Below the pieces are notes generated by a model that was not told the origin of the DNA, did not search any database, and saw only the letters and a list, made by a program, of their open reading frames with translations. Made by a program: the position numbers and the translations under genes. A stretch of DNA of 64,000 nucleotides from Clostridiales bacterium GWF2_38_85. GTDB taxonomy: Bacteria; Bacillota; Clostridia; Oscillospirales; CAG-382. The DNA is taken from the NCBI GenBank assembly GCA_001797275.1, contig MGOY01000032.1, forward strand, positions 62,001 to 126,000, read 5' to 3'. Of this stretch, positions 36,827 through 45,718 are shown piece by piece (position 1 is the first letter of the stretch; every line of letters starts with the position of its first letter).

Positions 36827-37865
36827 CTGACTTAACAATAGCTTCCCATAAACCGTTTATATATGCTGCGCCAAGCGCTCTATCATACAGTCCATAACCC
36901 GGTTTACCTTTTTCTCCCCATATCATTCTTCCGTGATCAGGACGTATGTAACCATCAAAACCGTTGATATATAACTCTTTGAGTATTGAGTAGATATCAA
37001 GCGAACCATATTCAGATGGGTGCGCTGTCTCATTAAAGCATCTGTTACCGGTAATCAGTACATTGCGTGCATGCACGAAGTGTACTCTGCCTTGCTTTGC
37101 ATATTTTGCAGCAAGCATAGATATATTATTTTGGGGGTTTACCCCAAGCGATCCGGTGCATAGTGTCAATCCGTTATATTTTGATGTATTGATAGATAAC
37201 AATTTATCAAGATGTATTTCATCTGTAATTATTCTCGGTAACCCGAATATACCCCAGGGCGGATCATCCGGATGAATTGCCATCTTGACATCACATTTTT
37301 CGCAAACAGGAATTATCCTGTTCAAGAAGTAAGCGAGATTATCCCATAATTCTGTTTCGTCTATATTTTTATAATTATTAAGAAGTTCTCTTAATCCGTC
37401 TTTTGTATAACTTTCATCCCAGCCGGGTAGTGATAACTCACCGGTTTTAGGATCCATAGCCAAAACTTCATCATTACGATAAATCAGAGATGTTGAGTTA
37501 TCGTCATTTTGATAATTCAATTCGGAACGCAACCAATCAAAGACAGGCATAAAATTATAACAAATAACTTTGACACCGATTGCTGCAAGTCTTCTTATAG
37601 TCTCAATATATGCATCAATAAAAACATCTCGGTTTGAGTTACCGAGCTTTATATCTTCATGAACGGGAACACTCTCAACAACCTCAAATTCAAGACCGTG
37701 TTGTTTGGCAGCACTTCTGATCTTAGCAATACTTTCATTGCTCCAAACTTTTCCGACGGGAACATCATAAACAGCGGAAACAATACCGCTCATAGACGGA
37801 ATCTGTTTTATATATTGAAGGGGGATAGAATCGTTTTCGCCGTACCATCTAAAAGTTATTTTCAT
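36819..37865 (-). CDS. uxuA: Mannonate dehydratase (uxuA)
   Basis: Converts D-mannonate to 2-keto-3-deoxygluconate in glucuronate breakdown. At 348 residues it is full length, with the N-terminal MKITFRWYGENDSIPLQYI, the metal-binding HPDDPPWGIFGLPRI region and a late RPDHGRMIWGE segment. It has its own promoter. The partner genes uxaC, uxuB, kdgK and kdgA are not nearby, so the pathway must be completed from elsewhere. Confidence 0.95.
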   Translation of the reverse strand: MKITFRWYGENDSIPLQYIKQIPSMSGIVSAVYDVPVGKVWSNESIAKIRSAAKQHGLEFEVVESVPVHEDIKLGNSNRDVFIDAYIETIRRLAAIGVKVICYNFMPVFDWLRSELNYQNDDNSTSLIYRNDEVLAMDPKTGELSLPGWDESYTKDGLRELLNNYKNIDETELWDNLAYFLNRIIPVCEKCDVKMAIHPDDPPWGIFGLPRIITDEIHLDKLLSINTSKYNGLTLCTGSLGVNPQNNISMLAAKYAKQGRVHFVHARNVLITGNRCFNETAHPSEYGSLDIYSILKELYINGFDGYIRPDHGRMIWGEKGKPGYGLYDRALGAAYINGLWEAIVKSDE

Positions 37866-37902
37866 TTAATCCTCTTTATATATTTGTAATTTAGTCAAAA
37901 TT

Positions 37903-37931
37903 ATAATATCATGTTTTGCATATTTCGTCAA
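37903..37931 (-). promoter_or_regulatory. Promoter for uxuA-rsmA
   Basis: On the minus strand TTGACG (37931-37926), 17 nt, TATTAT (37908-37903), about 38 nt before uxuA. Confidence 0.75.
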
Positions 37932-37967
37932 TAGCAATTGCGTTTTCTTGACCTTATTTTAATAATT

Positions 37968-38795
37968 TTATTTATCTGCTTCTTCAAAAAATTTAAGATT
38001 ATCAAGGATTGTTTTTCGATCTTTCCAAGCAAAAGCGCGCTCCTTAAATTCGTCATCAGACATATTTTCTACGATTTCAGAAGTTAATTTATTTATAATA
38101 TTCATTTTGAAAAAAGGAATATCAGAATATTCTGAGTTTTGATTATATGTGCAACAATTTTGGCAAATATCACAACCCCATAAAATATTATTGTCAATAA
38201 GAAGTTGATTTTCCTCTTCAGTTTTGTTTTTTTTCTGGCTGATATATGACAAACATTTGGTGTAATCTCTGCTTTCGACAACGCCAACAGGGCAAGCAGC
38301 CTTGCATTTCCCGCAGTGAAGACATTTCTGATATTTACTTTCATTATTTTTTGAGTCTTTTGATAAATGTAAATCAAGGGTAGAGATAATTTCACCTATA
38401 AAAATGTAACTACCATATTTCTTATTTATTATTAATCCGTTATCGCCATAAAAACCAAGATTACTTTTTGATAATGCAAGTCTTTCGTTGAATGGTGAAA
38501 CATCGGCAAATCCTTTAAACACCTCACCCGGGAAGCAAACCTCTAATTCTGGTATAATGTTATTATATAAATTATTAAAATATAAATGATAATCTCTTGA
38601 AACAGCATATTTGGAAATATAAACAGGATTGTTCTCTGGTGTATTGTAGGGTACAATAAATAAAATGCAAGTTTTATAATCCGCATTATTCAACAAATGT
38701 GGTTTCAAAATTTCGAGTTCTGCTATGTTCAGAAAATCGACTTCATATAATTTTTGTAATCCAAATATTTTTTTTATTATTTCTTTATTATTCAT
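37968..38795 (-). CDS. Short QueG-like protein with two [4Fe-4S] cluster motifs
   Basis: A 275-residue relative of epoxyqueuosine reductase QueG, the cobalamin-dependent last step of queuosine synthesis. The DUF1730-like N-terminal half keeps the segment DVSPFNERLA (D98 at the likely general-acid position) and NLGFYGDNG. The iron-sulphur ligands are C158, C161, C164, C168 and C208, C211, C215 plus C181. It lacks the extra C-terminal region of long QueG proteins. It lies after the rpsR terminator in the same direction. It may be a true QueG or a paralogue of other function, so I give no symbol. Confidence 0.7.
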   Translation of the reverse strand: MNNKEIIKKIFGLQKLYEVDFLNIAELEILKPHLLNNADYKTCILFIVPYNTPENNPVYISKYAVSRDYHLYFNNLYNNIIPELEVCFPGEVFKGFADVSPFNERLALSKSNLGFYGDNGLIINKKYGSYIFIGEIISTLDLHLSKDSKNNESKYQKCLHCGKCKAACPVGVVESRDYTKCLSYISQKKNKTEEENQLLIDNNILWGCDICQNCCTYNQNSEYSDIPFFKMNIINKLTSEIVENMSDDEFKERAFAWKDRKTILDNLKFFEEADK

Positions 38796-38816
38796 AATGA
38801 TACCACTTTTTAAAAG

Positions 38817-38845
38817 AATACCGCCGTGTTTTACACGGCGGGTAT
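38817..38845 (-). terminator. Terminator after rpsR
   Basis: Perfect 8-bp GC-rich stem CCGCCGTG (38821-38828) and CACGGCGG (38834-38841), followed on the minus strand by a T-rich stretch. Confidence 0.85.
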
Positions 38846-38848
38846 ATT

Positions 38849-39100
38849 TTAGTCTGATGTATAGGGAATTAATGCGATGTGACGAGCACGTTTAACTGCC
38901 TCAGTGAGCTGTCTTTGATGCACAGCACATGCGCCGCTGACTCTGCGGGGAAGAATCTTAGCTCTTTCCGAAATATGCTTTCTGAGTCTTGTAACATCTT
39001 TATAGTCAATATGCTCTATCTTTTCTGCGCAAAAAGCACAAACCTTCTTCTTTTTACGAGGGCGAAAAGGACGCTGACCGTCTCTTATATCTTTATCCAA
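38849..39100 (-). CDS. rpsR: 30S ribosomal protein S18 (rpsR)
   Basis: Small-subunit protein of 83 residues that binds S6 on the 16S platform. The family core [23 protein letters not shown] is intact, preceded by CAFC, a cysteine pair found in zinc-type S18 variants. AGGAGG-like ribosome site upstream. Last gene of rpsF-ssb-rpsR. Confidence 0.97.
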   Translation of the reverse strand: MDKDIRDGQRPFRPRKKKKVCAFCAEKIEHIDYKDVTRLRKHISERAKILPRRVSGACAVHQRQLTEAVKRARHIALIPYTSD

Positions 39101-39166
39101 AATAATAACCTCCTTAAATGTAATTTTTGTTGCTGCAGTAATTACTGCTAATCAGTTTAAACTGCT

Positions 39167-39589
39167 TTAAAAGGGCAAATCATCATCGGTTGTCAGTTCT
39201 TCGAAAGCTGAATCAACCCGCGGTGTACTGTAAGAGGGTGTATCCGATTGACCGGATTGGTCATAATCTGTCTTTCGACCGACAAATGAAACTTCGTCAG
39301 CAACAACTTCCGTAGCATATCTTTTGTTATTATCTTTGTCTGTCCACGTACGTGTCTGCAAAGAACCGCAAACAAGAATAGGTTTCCCCTTAGTAAAGAA
39401 GCGGGTAACAAATTCCGCAGAATTGCGCCATGCTACTATATCAATAAAATCTGTCTGTTGTACATCCTTAGAAAATTTTCTTCCAACGGCGATTCTGAAT
39501 GAAGTGACAGGAATACCATTCGTTGTTTGCTTCAATTCCGGATCGGCGACAAGATTACCAATCAAAATTACTTTATTAAAACCGGACAT
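39167..39589 (-). CDS. ssb: Single-stranded DNA-binding protein (ssb)
   Basis: Coats single-stranded DNA in replication and repair. 140 residues: an OB fold (MSGFNKVILIGNLVADPEL... to about 105), an acidic flexible tail and the conserved C-terminal tip DDDLPF that recruits partner proteins. ATG 39589 is chosen over GTG 39601 because GGAGG lies between them. Confidence 0.96.
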   Translation of the reverse strand: MSGFNKVILIGNLVADPELKQTTNGIPVTSFRIAVGRKFSKDVQQTDFIDIVAWRNSAEFVTRFFTKGKPILVCGSLQTRTWTDKDNNKRYATEVVADEVSFVGRKTDYDQSGQSDTPSYSTPRVDSAFEELTTDDDLPF

Positions 39590-39606
39590 AATAACCTCCA
39601 CATCTT

Positions 39607-39903
39607 CTATTTGCCACTTTTGACTGTCATCGAACGAAGAATACCGTCAGTAATATTAAAAATACGATCTAATTCAGCAGGGAAATCATGAGCGCTCTTA
39701 AAGTTCACAAGGACATAATATCCTTCAGTATAATCCTGAATCGGATAAGCGAGTCTTCTGTTTCCCCATTCGTTAACACTCTCAATTGTTCCGTTTGTTT
39801 CTATTAAAGATACAAATTTCGCAATGATGGCTTTGACGATTTCTTCACCAAGTGAGTTATTTACGATGAAGATTGTTTCATAGGACGATTGAATTTTTTC
39901 CAT
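39607..39903 (-). CDS. rpsF: 30S ribosomal protein S6 (rpsF)
   Basis: Small-subunit protein of 98 residues (YETIFIVNNSLGEE... RRLAYPIQDYTEGYYVLVNF), partner of S18. ATG 39903 has AGGAGG 7 nt upstream; the GTG at 39912 lies on the edge of that site. First gene of the operon, with an excellent promoter and a structured leader. Confidence 0.96.
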   Translation of the reverse strand: MEKIQSSYETIFIVNNSLGEEIVKAIIAKFVSLIETNGTIESVNEWGNRRLAYPIQDYTEGYYVLVNFKSAHDFPAELDRIFNITDGILRSMTVKSGK

Positions 39904-39990
39904 TTTAAGCACCTCCTTCTGGACTTTGACCTCACCAATCGATGTTGATGAGATAAGGATTAATTCACGGGTAATATTTATTCCCGTACT
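39904..39990 (-). ncRNA. rpsF leader, possible S6:S18 autoregulatory element
   Basis: The 5' leader of about 87 nt can form a 5-bp stem (ACGGG/CCCGT, 39969-39985 region) and an 8-bp stem CTCATCAA/TTGGTGAG (about 39930-39951) with loop CATCGA. Many bacteria use an rpsF leader element bound by S6:S18 to repress the operon. I cannot confirm the conserved CCG bulge of that motif, so this is only a candidate. Confidence 0.35.
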
Positions 39991-39995
39991 TGTGT

Positions 39996-40024
39996 AGTAT
40001 AACAGTCGGATAATGAAATGTCAA
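39996..40024 (-). promoter_or_regulatory. Promoter for rpsF-ssb-rpsR
   Basis: On the minus strand TTGACA (40024-40019), 17 nt, TATACT (40001-39996), near-perfect consensus. Confidence 0.85.
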
Positions 40025-40025
40025 T

Positions 40026-40090
40026 AGATTTTATTGATATTTTGATAGAATATCAATAAAATCGGGTGCTGTATTTTCAGCACCCGATAG
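40026..40090 (-). terminator. Tandem terminator after the beta-propeller gene
   Basis: The first stem is CGGGTGCTG (40063-40071) with CAGCACCCG (40078-40086), 9 perfect pairs, followed on the minus strand by ATTTTATT. A second, AT-rich hairpin (TTTTATTGATA against TATCAATAAAA, about 40030-40060) follows immediately, just before the rpsF promoter. Together they insulate the two operons. Confidence 0.85.
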
Positions 40091-40114
40091 ATATTAATCA
40101 AAAACCGATTTATG

Positions 40115-42367
40115 TTAATCTGTAAATGTTACATTATCAACACTCTGATAAGTTGTGAGTGAAAATGATGAAATTGTATTACTGCTAACTACATAGAAAT
40201 AATCTCCGATAAATAATCCGCGAACATTATACCCGTAAAAATTCATTGAGTCACTAAAGTTGAATTCAGCAAGCTTAACAAAGCCCTCTTGATCATCATA
40301 AGTGAAAAGATTATAACTGTTTGTAAATCCCTTATATTCGTAATTATCATATTCATAGGTATATGAAGCAAAGCCAATCAATTTTTTTGCCGGGTTTACC
40401 AGAATTGCTTTATGGTTGTACAAAGCTTCTGAATATGAATAACCGGGAAGTACGAGCGTTGCTTCTTCGTTTACATTAAGCTTATCAGCAACGTCAAACA
40501 TTGAAAGCTTAAGTCCGGTTTGCATTCCGTTTTCATCAGCTGCGACACCAAAACCAAATAAAAGATTCTCATCATATACATGCATATATGTCGAATAGCC
40601 TGGAATCTTCAATTCACTTAAAAGCTCAGGTGAAGCAGGATTCGATAAATCTACAGCAAACAACGGATCGACCTGACGGTAAGTTACTATATATCCGATA
40701 TCTCCGTCGAATCTTGCAGAATAAATTCTTTCGCCTTCAGCGAGGTTTTCTATTTTGCCTGTTACGGTAAGCTTATCATCTTCTTGTTTGAGTACATAGA
40801 CATTATTCTGTGAATTGCCTGTATTACCCCAATAGTAAATTGCTCTCGAACCGGTAACCTGCATATCCTGATCATATATATCAATACTCTGACCCGAAGG
40901 ATACAAAGTGTAATCATAGGACGTAGTAGCTACTCTAAAATATCCGTTGTATTCATCCATTGAGAATTGATTTTGAATATAGCCTTTTATCATGCCTGAA
41001 GCTTCAAATTCAATATTGCCGTCATTCAAGCTGAGTTTAATAATTATTGTACCGATATTACTTTCCATAGTATTAATTGTAGATTCATCGGGCTGGTTTT
41101 CAAACATAACAGTTCTGTAATCGTACATTGAATATGATGAAAAGTACATATTCTCAAGACTTACATAAGCGCTGCTGCTGCAACCCAAAACAGCTTTTTG
41201 AGATGTCAGAGTAACATCGCCTGAAACATCGATTGCAGAAACGATGCTGTAAATGCTTGTCGATATATCAGCTGGCATTATAATATTGTCGGGAAGAATG
41301 GGTTTTGTTTCGCCTTCGGCGTAGGTATAGGGAATATATGATCTTAGAGAATCCTCGCTGACTGAATAATCAGCATACTTTGTTGAAAGGATATATAACT
41401 GATTATCAATCATCCTTGTTGTTGAATAATTACCGTCAACAACGATTGTATCAACAAGCTCCGGATTTGCTCTGTCTTCAATATTATATATCAGCGCGCC
41501 GACAGCTGAATTGTTATATAAACCGTTAATCTGAGGGTTCTGTATTATAACAAGTATATCTTTATAAACATACATTTCAATGATATTATTATAATAATAG
41601 TATTCAACAGAATTTGTTTCAACACCGGATTCATCAATTCTCGATTCGTCCGGTTCAGCATAAGCTGCACTTGTATCAGCTAAACCTGTTGAAGGTTTTG
41701 TTTCACCGATTGAACTGTCAACATAAACTTCAGAAGTAACACCGTCGTCATATACAATAGATTCCGTAGATTCCGTCGGTTTCATATCGGGATACAATTG
41801 ATCATATTCTCCCTTGATAACAGAAACCTTTGTCAGTTTCCCGTCTTCTGCTTTATAAATATATACTGACGAATTAAACACTGCATAAATATAATTTCCG
41901 TCTGTTTTAACAATGTCTGCTTCCTGAACACCTTCAACTTGAATGTTTGTGTCAGAATAGTCAGGTGTATCGTTACCAGTATTCCATGAATCCTTATCGT
42001 CGCCGATTTGATCGGTTGGAGTCCCCTCATTATTGGTCGGAGCTTCAGCTCCAACATCATCTCTGCCTCCTAAATCAACGCTTTCTTTAGCCGCTTTCAG
42101 TTTATTATATATATCAGCATAGGTTAAATGTTTTTCAATGCTGAAATTTGATGTATCCTGAACCAGCGGATCATTTTTGTTCATTAAAACAGCAGTAAAT
42201 GAACCAGCCATAATAACAATTACCAGAGTCATTGCCATAATTATTCTTGGATAAGCTTTTAATTTACGACTATACTGATCATTTCGTAAATTTTTCTTAA
42301 GTGCTGCCATTGATTCATCGCTTGGCTTAATATCATTGATTTCCTTGTGGTATTTGTCCTTAAACAT
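40115..42367 (-). CDS. Membrane-anchored beta-propeller protein (COG4880-like), putative partner of the ECF sigma factor
   Basis: A 750-residue protein with a short cytoplasmic N-terminus (1-40: NDIKPSDESMAALKKNLRN), one membrane helix (41-61) and a large extracellular part. The outer part belongs to the family of secreted proteins with a C-terminal beta-propeller distantly related to WD-40 repeats; VEGVQEADIVKTDGNYIYAV-type segments mark its start near 175. Its ATG overlaps the sigma factor stop (TAATG), so it is cotranslated. The topology matches that of transmembrane anti-sigma factors, with the cytoplasmic tail as the possible sigma-binding part. That role is inferred; the propeller ligand is unknown. 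Confidence 0.75.
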   Translation of the reverse strand: MFKDKYHKEINDIKPSDESMAALKKNLRNDQYSRKLKAYPRIIMAMTLVIVIMAGSFTAVLMNKNDPLVQDTSNFSIEKHLTYADIYNKLKAAKESVDLGGRDDVGAEAPTNNEGTPTDQIGDDKDSWNTGNDTPDYSDTNIQVEGVQEADIVKTDGNYIYAVFNSSVYIYKAEDGKLTKVSVIKGEYDQLYPDMKPTESTESIVYDDGVTSEVYVDSSIGETKPSTGLADTSAAYAEPDESRIDESGVETNSVEYYYYNNIIEMYVYKDILVIIQNPQINGLYNNSAVGALIYNIEDRANPELVDTIVVDGNYSTTRMIDNQLYILSTKYADYSVSEDSLRSYIPYTYAEGETKPILPDNIIMPADISTSIYSIVSAIDVSGDVTLTSQKAVLGCSSSAYVSLENMYFSSYSMYDYRTVMFENQPDESTINTMESNIGTIIIKLSLNDGNIEFEASGMIKGYIQNQFSMDEYNGYFRVATTSYDYTLYPSGQSIDIYDQDMQVTGSRAIYYWGNTGNSQNNVYVLKQEDDKLTVTGKIENLAEGERIYSARFDGDIGYIVTYRQVDPLFAVDLSNPASPELLSELKIPGYSTYMHVYDENLLFGFGVAADENGMQTGLKLSMFDVADKLNVNEEATLVLPGYSYSEALYNHKAILVNPAKKLIGFASYTYEYDNYEYKGFTNSYNLFTYDDQEGFVKLAEFNFSDSMNFYGYNVRGLFIGDYFYVVSSNTISSFSLTTYQSVDNVTFTD

Positions 42368-42861
42368 TATAAATCCTCCTCTTCGAATTTTTTCTTGAGT
42401 AAGCCTCTTGCTCTGAAGAGTTGAGTTTTTACAGCGGATTCGCTTTTACCAAGAATTTCAGCTATTTTTTTTACAGAATACTCCTCGTAATAAAACAAAT
42501 AAATCATTGATCGCATATTTTTAGGCAATTCAGAGACAGCTGATACAACTGAACTGTTGTCATCTGATGGTGCGATTTGACTTCCGGCTGCATCACTGAA
42601 GGATGTTGTGTTCTTAAACCAGGAAGTAGTAAAAAAGCTGTTTGAACAATTGATTGTTGTTCTGATAAACCACGCTTTTCTGTGTTCCTCACTCTCAAAA
42701 TGTCTTTCCTTGCGGATATATCTCATGAAGACATTTTGCATTACATCGTCAGCATCATATTTATTCTTTGTTCGGGAATAAGCAATTCTGAAAACCATGC
42801 TTGAATAATTCTTAATAATTTCGTCAACCGAATCTGTCGTACGCAGAGATTGGTTGTCCAC
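42367..42861 (-). CDS. ECF-type RNA polymerase sigma factor
   Basis: A 164-residue sigma-70 family factor with only regions 2 and 4. Region 2.2 is DADDVMQNVFMRYIR (36-50), region 4 is ELPKNMRSMIYLFYYEEYSVKKIAEILGKSE in two helices (about 110-145). The start is GTG, with GGGAG upstream. It should direct RNA polymerase to a small regulon, probably including its own operon. It is coupled to the beta-propeller gene. Confidence 0.92.
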   Translation of the reverse strand: MDNQSLRTTDSVDEIIKNYSSMVFRIAYSRTKNKYDADDVMQNVFMRYIRKERHFESEEHRKAWFIRTTINCSNSFFTTSWFKNTTSFSDAAGSQIAPSDDNSSVVSAVSELPKNMRSMIYLFYYEEYSVKKIAEILGKSESAVKTQLFRARGLLKKKFEEEDL

Positions 42862-42997
42862 CGGGTTTCAACTCCCTTCATAAGTAATACTTCGAATACT
42901 AAGGTTTGGTTACATAAAATAAATTATTTTTCAAAAAAAATTTGAACTGAAAACTTTATTGATCTGTGATATTACTATATATAATATTCTAATACAA

Positions 42998-43036
42998 AAA
43001 ACGCCAGACTGCAATAGTTATTTTTAAAGTCTGACA
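42998..43036 (-). terminator. Terminator after prs
   Basis: Stem CAGACT (43005-43010) and AGTCTG (43028-43033) with a 17-nt loop; on the minus strand it is followed by GCGTTTTTTG. The stem is short but the T-run is good. Confidence 0.55.
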
Positions 43037-43047
43037 TTTTAATGTTA

Positions 43048-44163
43048 TTATTGATTCATTGTGTTTTGAATTAACTGACGGATTCTTGCTGTTGCATCAA
43101 GCAGATGTGATATTGAGTGGTCGAAGCTCAGAGTATTAACAATTTTTGCAATAAACTTTGACAGATCTACTTCGACGAACCAAGGCTTAGCTTTGACTTC
43201 CTCAGGAATATAAGAAAGGTTAGTTGTATAAAGCTTTATAAGCTTGCCTTCTTCATACAATTTATCAAATTTTTCGACTCCCTCGGTAAAGAAAGCAAAT
43301 GTTGTCGCAACATAAGCATTTTTAATATTTTTATCTGATATTTCATTTATAATGTCGACAATAGATTCACCTGAAGCTATCATATCATCAACAATAAGAA
43401 CATTCTTGCCAGCTAAATCCCCGCCGATGTATTCATGTTGAACAATCGGATTCTTGCCGTTAACAACACGTGTATGGTCACGGCGCTTATAAAACATACC
43501 AACATCAAGTCCCAGTACATTAGCATAATAAATAGCTCTGTCCATTGCACCTGTGTCTGGACTAATAACTGTCATATTATTTTTAATCGCATCAAGACCT
43601 TCTGTCTGGATCATTTTCTTAATCATTGTATAAGTAGGATAAATATTTTCAAAGGAAGTATTAGGTATTGCATTATGAATTGTGGGATCGTGTACATCAA
43701 AAGTGATTATAGTCGCAACATCCATATTCTGCAGTTCGTTGAGTGCCATCGCACAGTCAAGCGACTCTCTGCCTTTTCTTTTATGTTGTCGTGAAGCATA
43801 TAATAAAGGCATTATAACAGTGACTCTGTTTGCTTTACCGCCTATTGCAGATAAAGTTCTCTTGATATCCTGAAAATGCTCATCAGGTCCCATTCGGTTA
43901 AGGGTACCAAACATTTTATAGGTCGAACTGTAATTTCCGACATCGGCAAGGATGTAAATATCTTTTCCTCGAACTGAATCAAGGAGTTTGACTTTACCTT
44001 CACCATTTGCAAAGCGTACCTGCTCTATCGGGATAAGATACGATTGAATCTCGTGCTCAGGACCTCTCATTTCGATAATGTGCTTGTCCACCATATCACC
44101 GAGTGCTTCACTGCTCTGAAGAGCAATAATACCGAGTTCTCCGTGATTCATTGCATCGCTCAT
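43048..44163 (-). CDS. prs: Ribose-phosphate pyrophosphokinase, long form (prs)
   Basis: Makes PRPP from ribose 5-phosphate and ATP. The 371 residues keep FANGE-KVKLLDSVRGKDIYI, PLLYASRQHKRKGRES, FDVHDPTI and the PRPP loop VLIVDDMIASGES (about 258-270). It is about 55 residues longer than classical Prs (~315), with an N-terminal extension and an altered flexible loop, as in a clostridial/spirochaetal subgroup. GGAGG precedes the ATG. Monocistronic. Confidence 0.9.
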   Translation of the reverse strand: MSDAMNHGELGIIALQSSEALGDMVDKHIIEMRGPEHEIQSYLIPIEQVRFANGEGKVKLLDSVRGKDIYILADVGNYSSTYKMFGTLNRMGPDEHFQDIKRTLSAIGGKANRVTVIMPLLYASRQHKRKGRESLDCAMALNELQNMDVATIITFDVHDPTIHNAIPNTSFENIYPTYTMIKKMIQTEGLDAIKNNMTVISPDTGAMDRAIYYANVLGLDVGMFYKRRDHTRVVNGKNPIVQHEYIGGDLAGKNVLIVDDMIASGESIVDIINEISDKNIKNAYVATTFAFFTEGVEKFDKLYEEGKLIKLYTTNLSYIPEEVKAKPWFVEVDLSKFIAKIVNTLSFDHSISHLLDATARIRQLIQNTMNQ

Positions 44164-44522
44164 AAAATAAATCCTCCATAAATTTGATTTGTTTTAAATC
44201 TATTTTCTTCACATTATTATTGTATATTAATATTGTAAACAAGTAAATATACAATTTGAATAAAATATAATATATTAATTTAACTTTTTAGTGAAATGTT
44301 AAGTATATGATAAATGCAAGTTCAATTAACGTTAATTTATGAGAGAAGAATAAATAATAGATAAAAAAATTACTTGTAAAGCATTTATTATTATGTTATA
44401 ATTAACGGATGAATAAGCAAAAATACTATAAATAATAATTATTTTTATTTCCGGTATTGATTAATAAATTATGTTTTATACACATATAGAAAGGACTATT
44501 GCCACATAAATGGTGAAACAAT
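44164..44522. other. Divergent intergenic region prs / aminotransferase
   Basis: 359 nt of very AT-rich DNA. It contains the plus-strand promoter at 44374-44402 and presumably the prs promoter near 44195-44245 (a weak TTGTTT-17-TAATAA match on the minus strand). No coding frame or RNA gene is evident. Confidence 0.65.
44374..44402 (+). promoter_or_regulatory. Promoter for the aminotransferase-trpS operon
   Basis: TTGTAA (44374-44379), 17 nt, TATAAT (44397-44402), 121 nt before the coding start. Confidence 0.65.
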
Positions 44523-45704
44523 ATGTACATTTTTTCAGATAAAGTAAAAGATATGAAGCCCTCGGCTATAAGAGAAATTTTTAAATCGATGAATGATCCG
44601 GATATGATATCGTTGGCTGCAGGAAATCCTTCTGCCGAATCATTTCCATATGATAAGATGGCGTCAATTTCGCAGGAAATATTCGAGCAAACCCCTGTAC
44701 TTGCGCTTCAGTACAGTATAACAGAAGGTTATCCAAAATTAATATCTCATGTTACCAACAGGCTGAAGAATAAATTTAATATAGACACAGAAAATGATGA
44801 GATAATAATCACCTCAGGCGGACAGCAGGGAATTGATCTCAGTGCAAAGGTTTTATGCAACGAAGGTGATACGGTTATATGTGAGAAGCCATCTTTTATT
44901 GGTGCTCTTAATGCTTTTCGCTCATACAATACAAAATTGGTTGGAATTAATATTGATTCTGATGGAATAAATATCGAAGAACTTGAAGATGCTTTAAAAA
45001 CTACTCCCAATGTAAAGCTGATATATGTTATTCCTACCTTCCAGAATCCAACAGGCATTTGTATGTCACTTGATAAAAGAAAAAAGGTTCTTGAGCTTGC
45101 CGAAAAATATAATGTAATGATTCTTGAAGATAATCCTTACGGTGAATTAAGATTCGATGGCGAAGATATATCAACAATAAAAAGTTTTGATAAAAGTGGC
45201 AGAGTTATATATTGCTCAACCTTTTCAAAAATTCTATCTGCCGGTATGCGTGTCGGATATGTCTGCGGACCAAAAGAAATAATACAAAAAATTGTTGTTG
45301 TAAAACAAGTAAATGATGTTCATACAAACATTTTCTTTCAAATACTCTGTTCGAGATTTATGAATGAGTACGATATTGATCAACATATAATAGGCATCAA
45401 ACAGATATACAGACGCAAATGCGGGCTGATGCTGTCTGAGCTTGATAAGCATCTATCTGATATGCTCGATTATACAAGACCTCAGGGTGGTTTATTTCTA
45501 TGGGCAACCGCAAAGAACGGCGAATCGGGGATAGAGATTGCAAAGAGAGCAGCAGAAAATAAAGTCGCTGTTGTGCCGGGTAATACCTTCTTAACAAATG
45601 TAAATGAATTCTGTCCTTCATTCAGATTGAATTATTCGACGCCAAGCGATGAACAGATAATCAGAGGAATTGAAAGATTAGAAAAAACTCTTCGAACCAA
45701 ATAG
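44523..45704 (+). CDS. PLP-dependent aminotransferase, class I (2-aminoadipate/MocR-like type)
   Basis: A 393-residue fold-type I aminotransferase. The N-terminus MKPSAIREIFKSMNDPDMISLAAGNPSAESFP, ITSGGQQGIDL, IPTFQNPTG and the PLP lysine in STFSKILSAGMRVGY (about residue 236) match the LysN/2-aminoadipate and MocR-like catalytic group, which accept aromatic or alpha-aminoadipate-type substrates. No DNA-binding domain is fused. The start is preceded only by a weak GGTG. It leads an operon with trpS (14 nt). The substrate is unknown. Confidence 0.85.
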   Translation: MYIFSDKVKDMKPSAIREIFKSMNDPDMISLAAGNPSAESFPYDKMASISQEIFEQTPVLALQYSITEGYPKLISHVTNRLKNKFNIDTENDEIIITSGGQQGIDLSAKVLCNEGDTVICEKPSFIGALNAFRSYNTKLVGINIDSDGINIEELEDALKTTPNVKLIYVIPTFQNPTGICMSLDKRKKVLELAEKYNVMILEDNPYGELRFDGEDISTIKSFDKSGRVIYCSTFSKILSAGMRVGYVCGPKEIIQKIVVVKQVNDVHTNIFFQILCSRFMNEYDIDQHIIGIKQIYRRKCGLMLSELDKHLSDMLDYTRPQGGLFLWATAKNGESGIEIAKRAAENKVAVVPGNTFLTNVNEFCPSFRLNYSTPSDEQIIRGIERLEKTLRTK

Positions 45705-45718
45705 GATAAGGTGAAAAT

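Noticed and set aside
44510-44542. Ten-codon frame (ATG GTG AAA...) overlapping the aminotransferase start, as a leader peptide
   Set aside because: No regulatory codon run, no attenuator hairpin and no ribosome site of its own.
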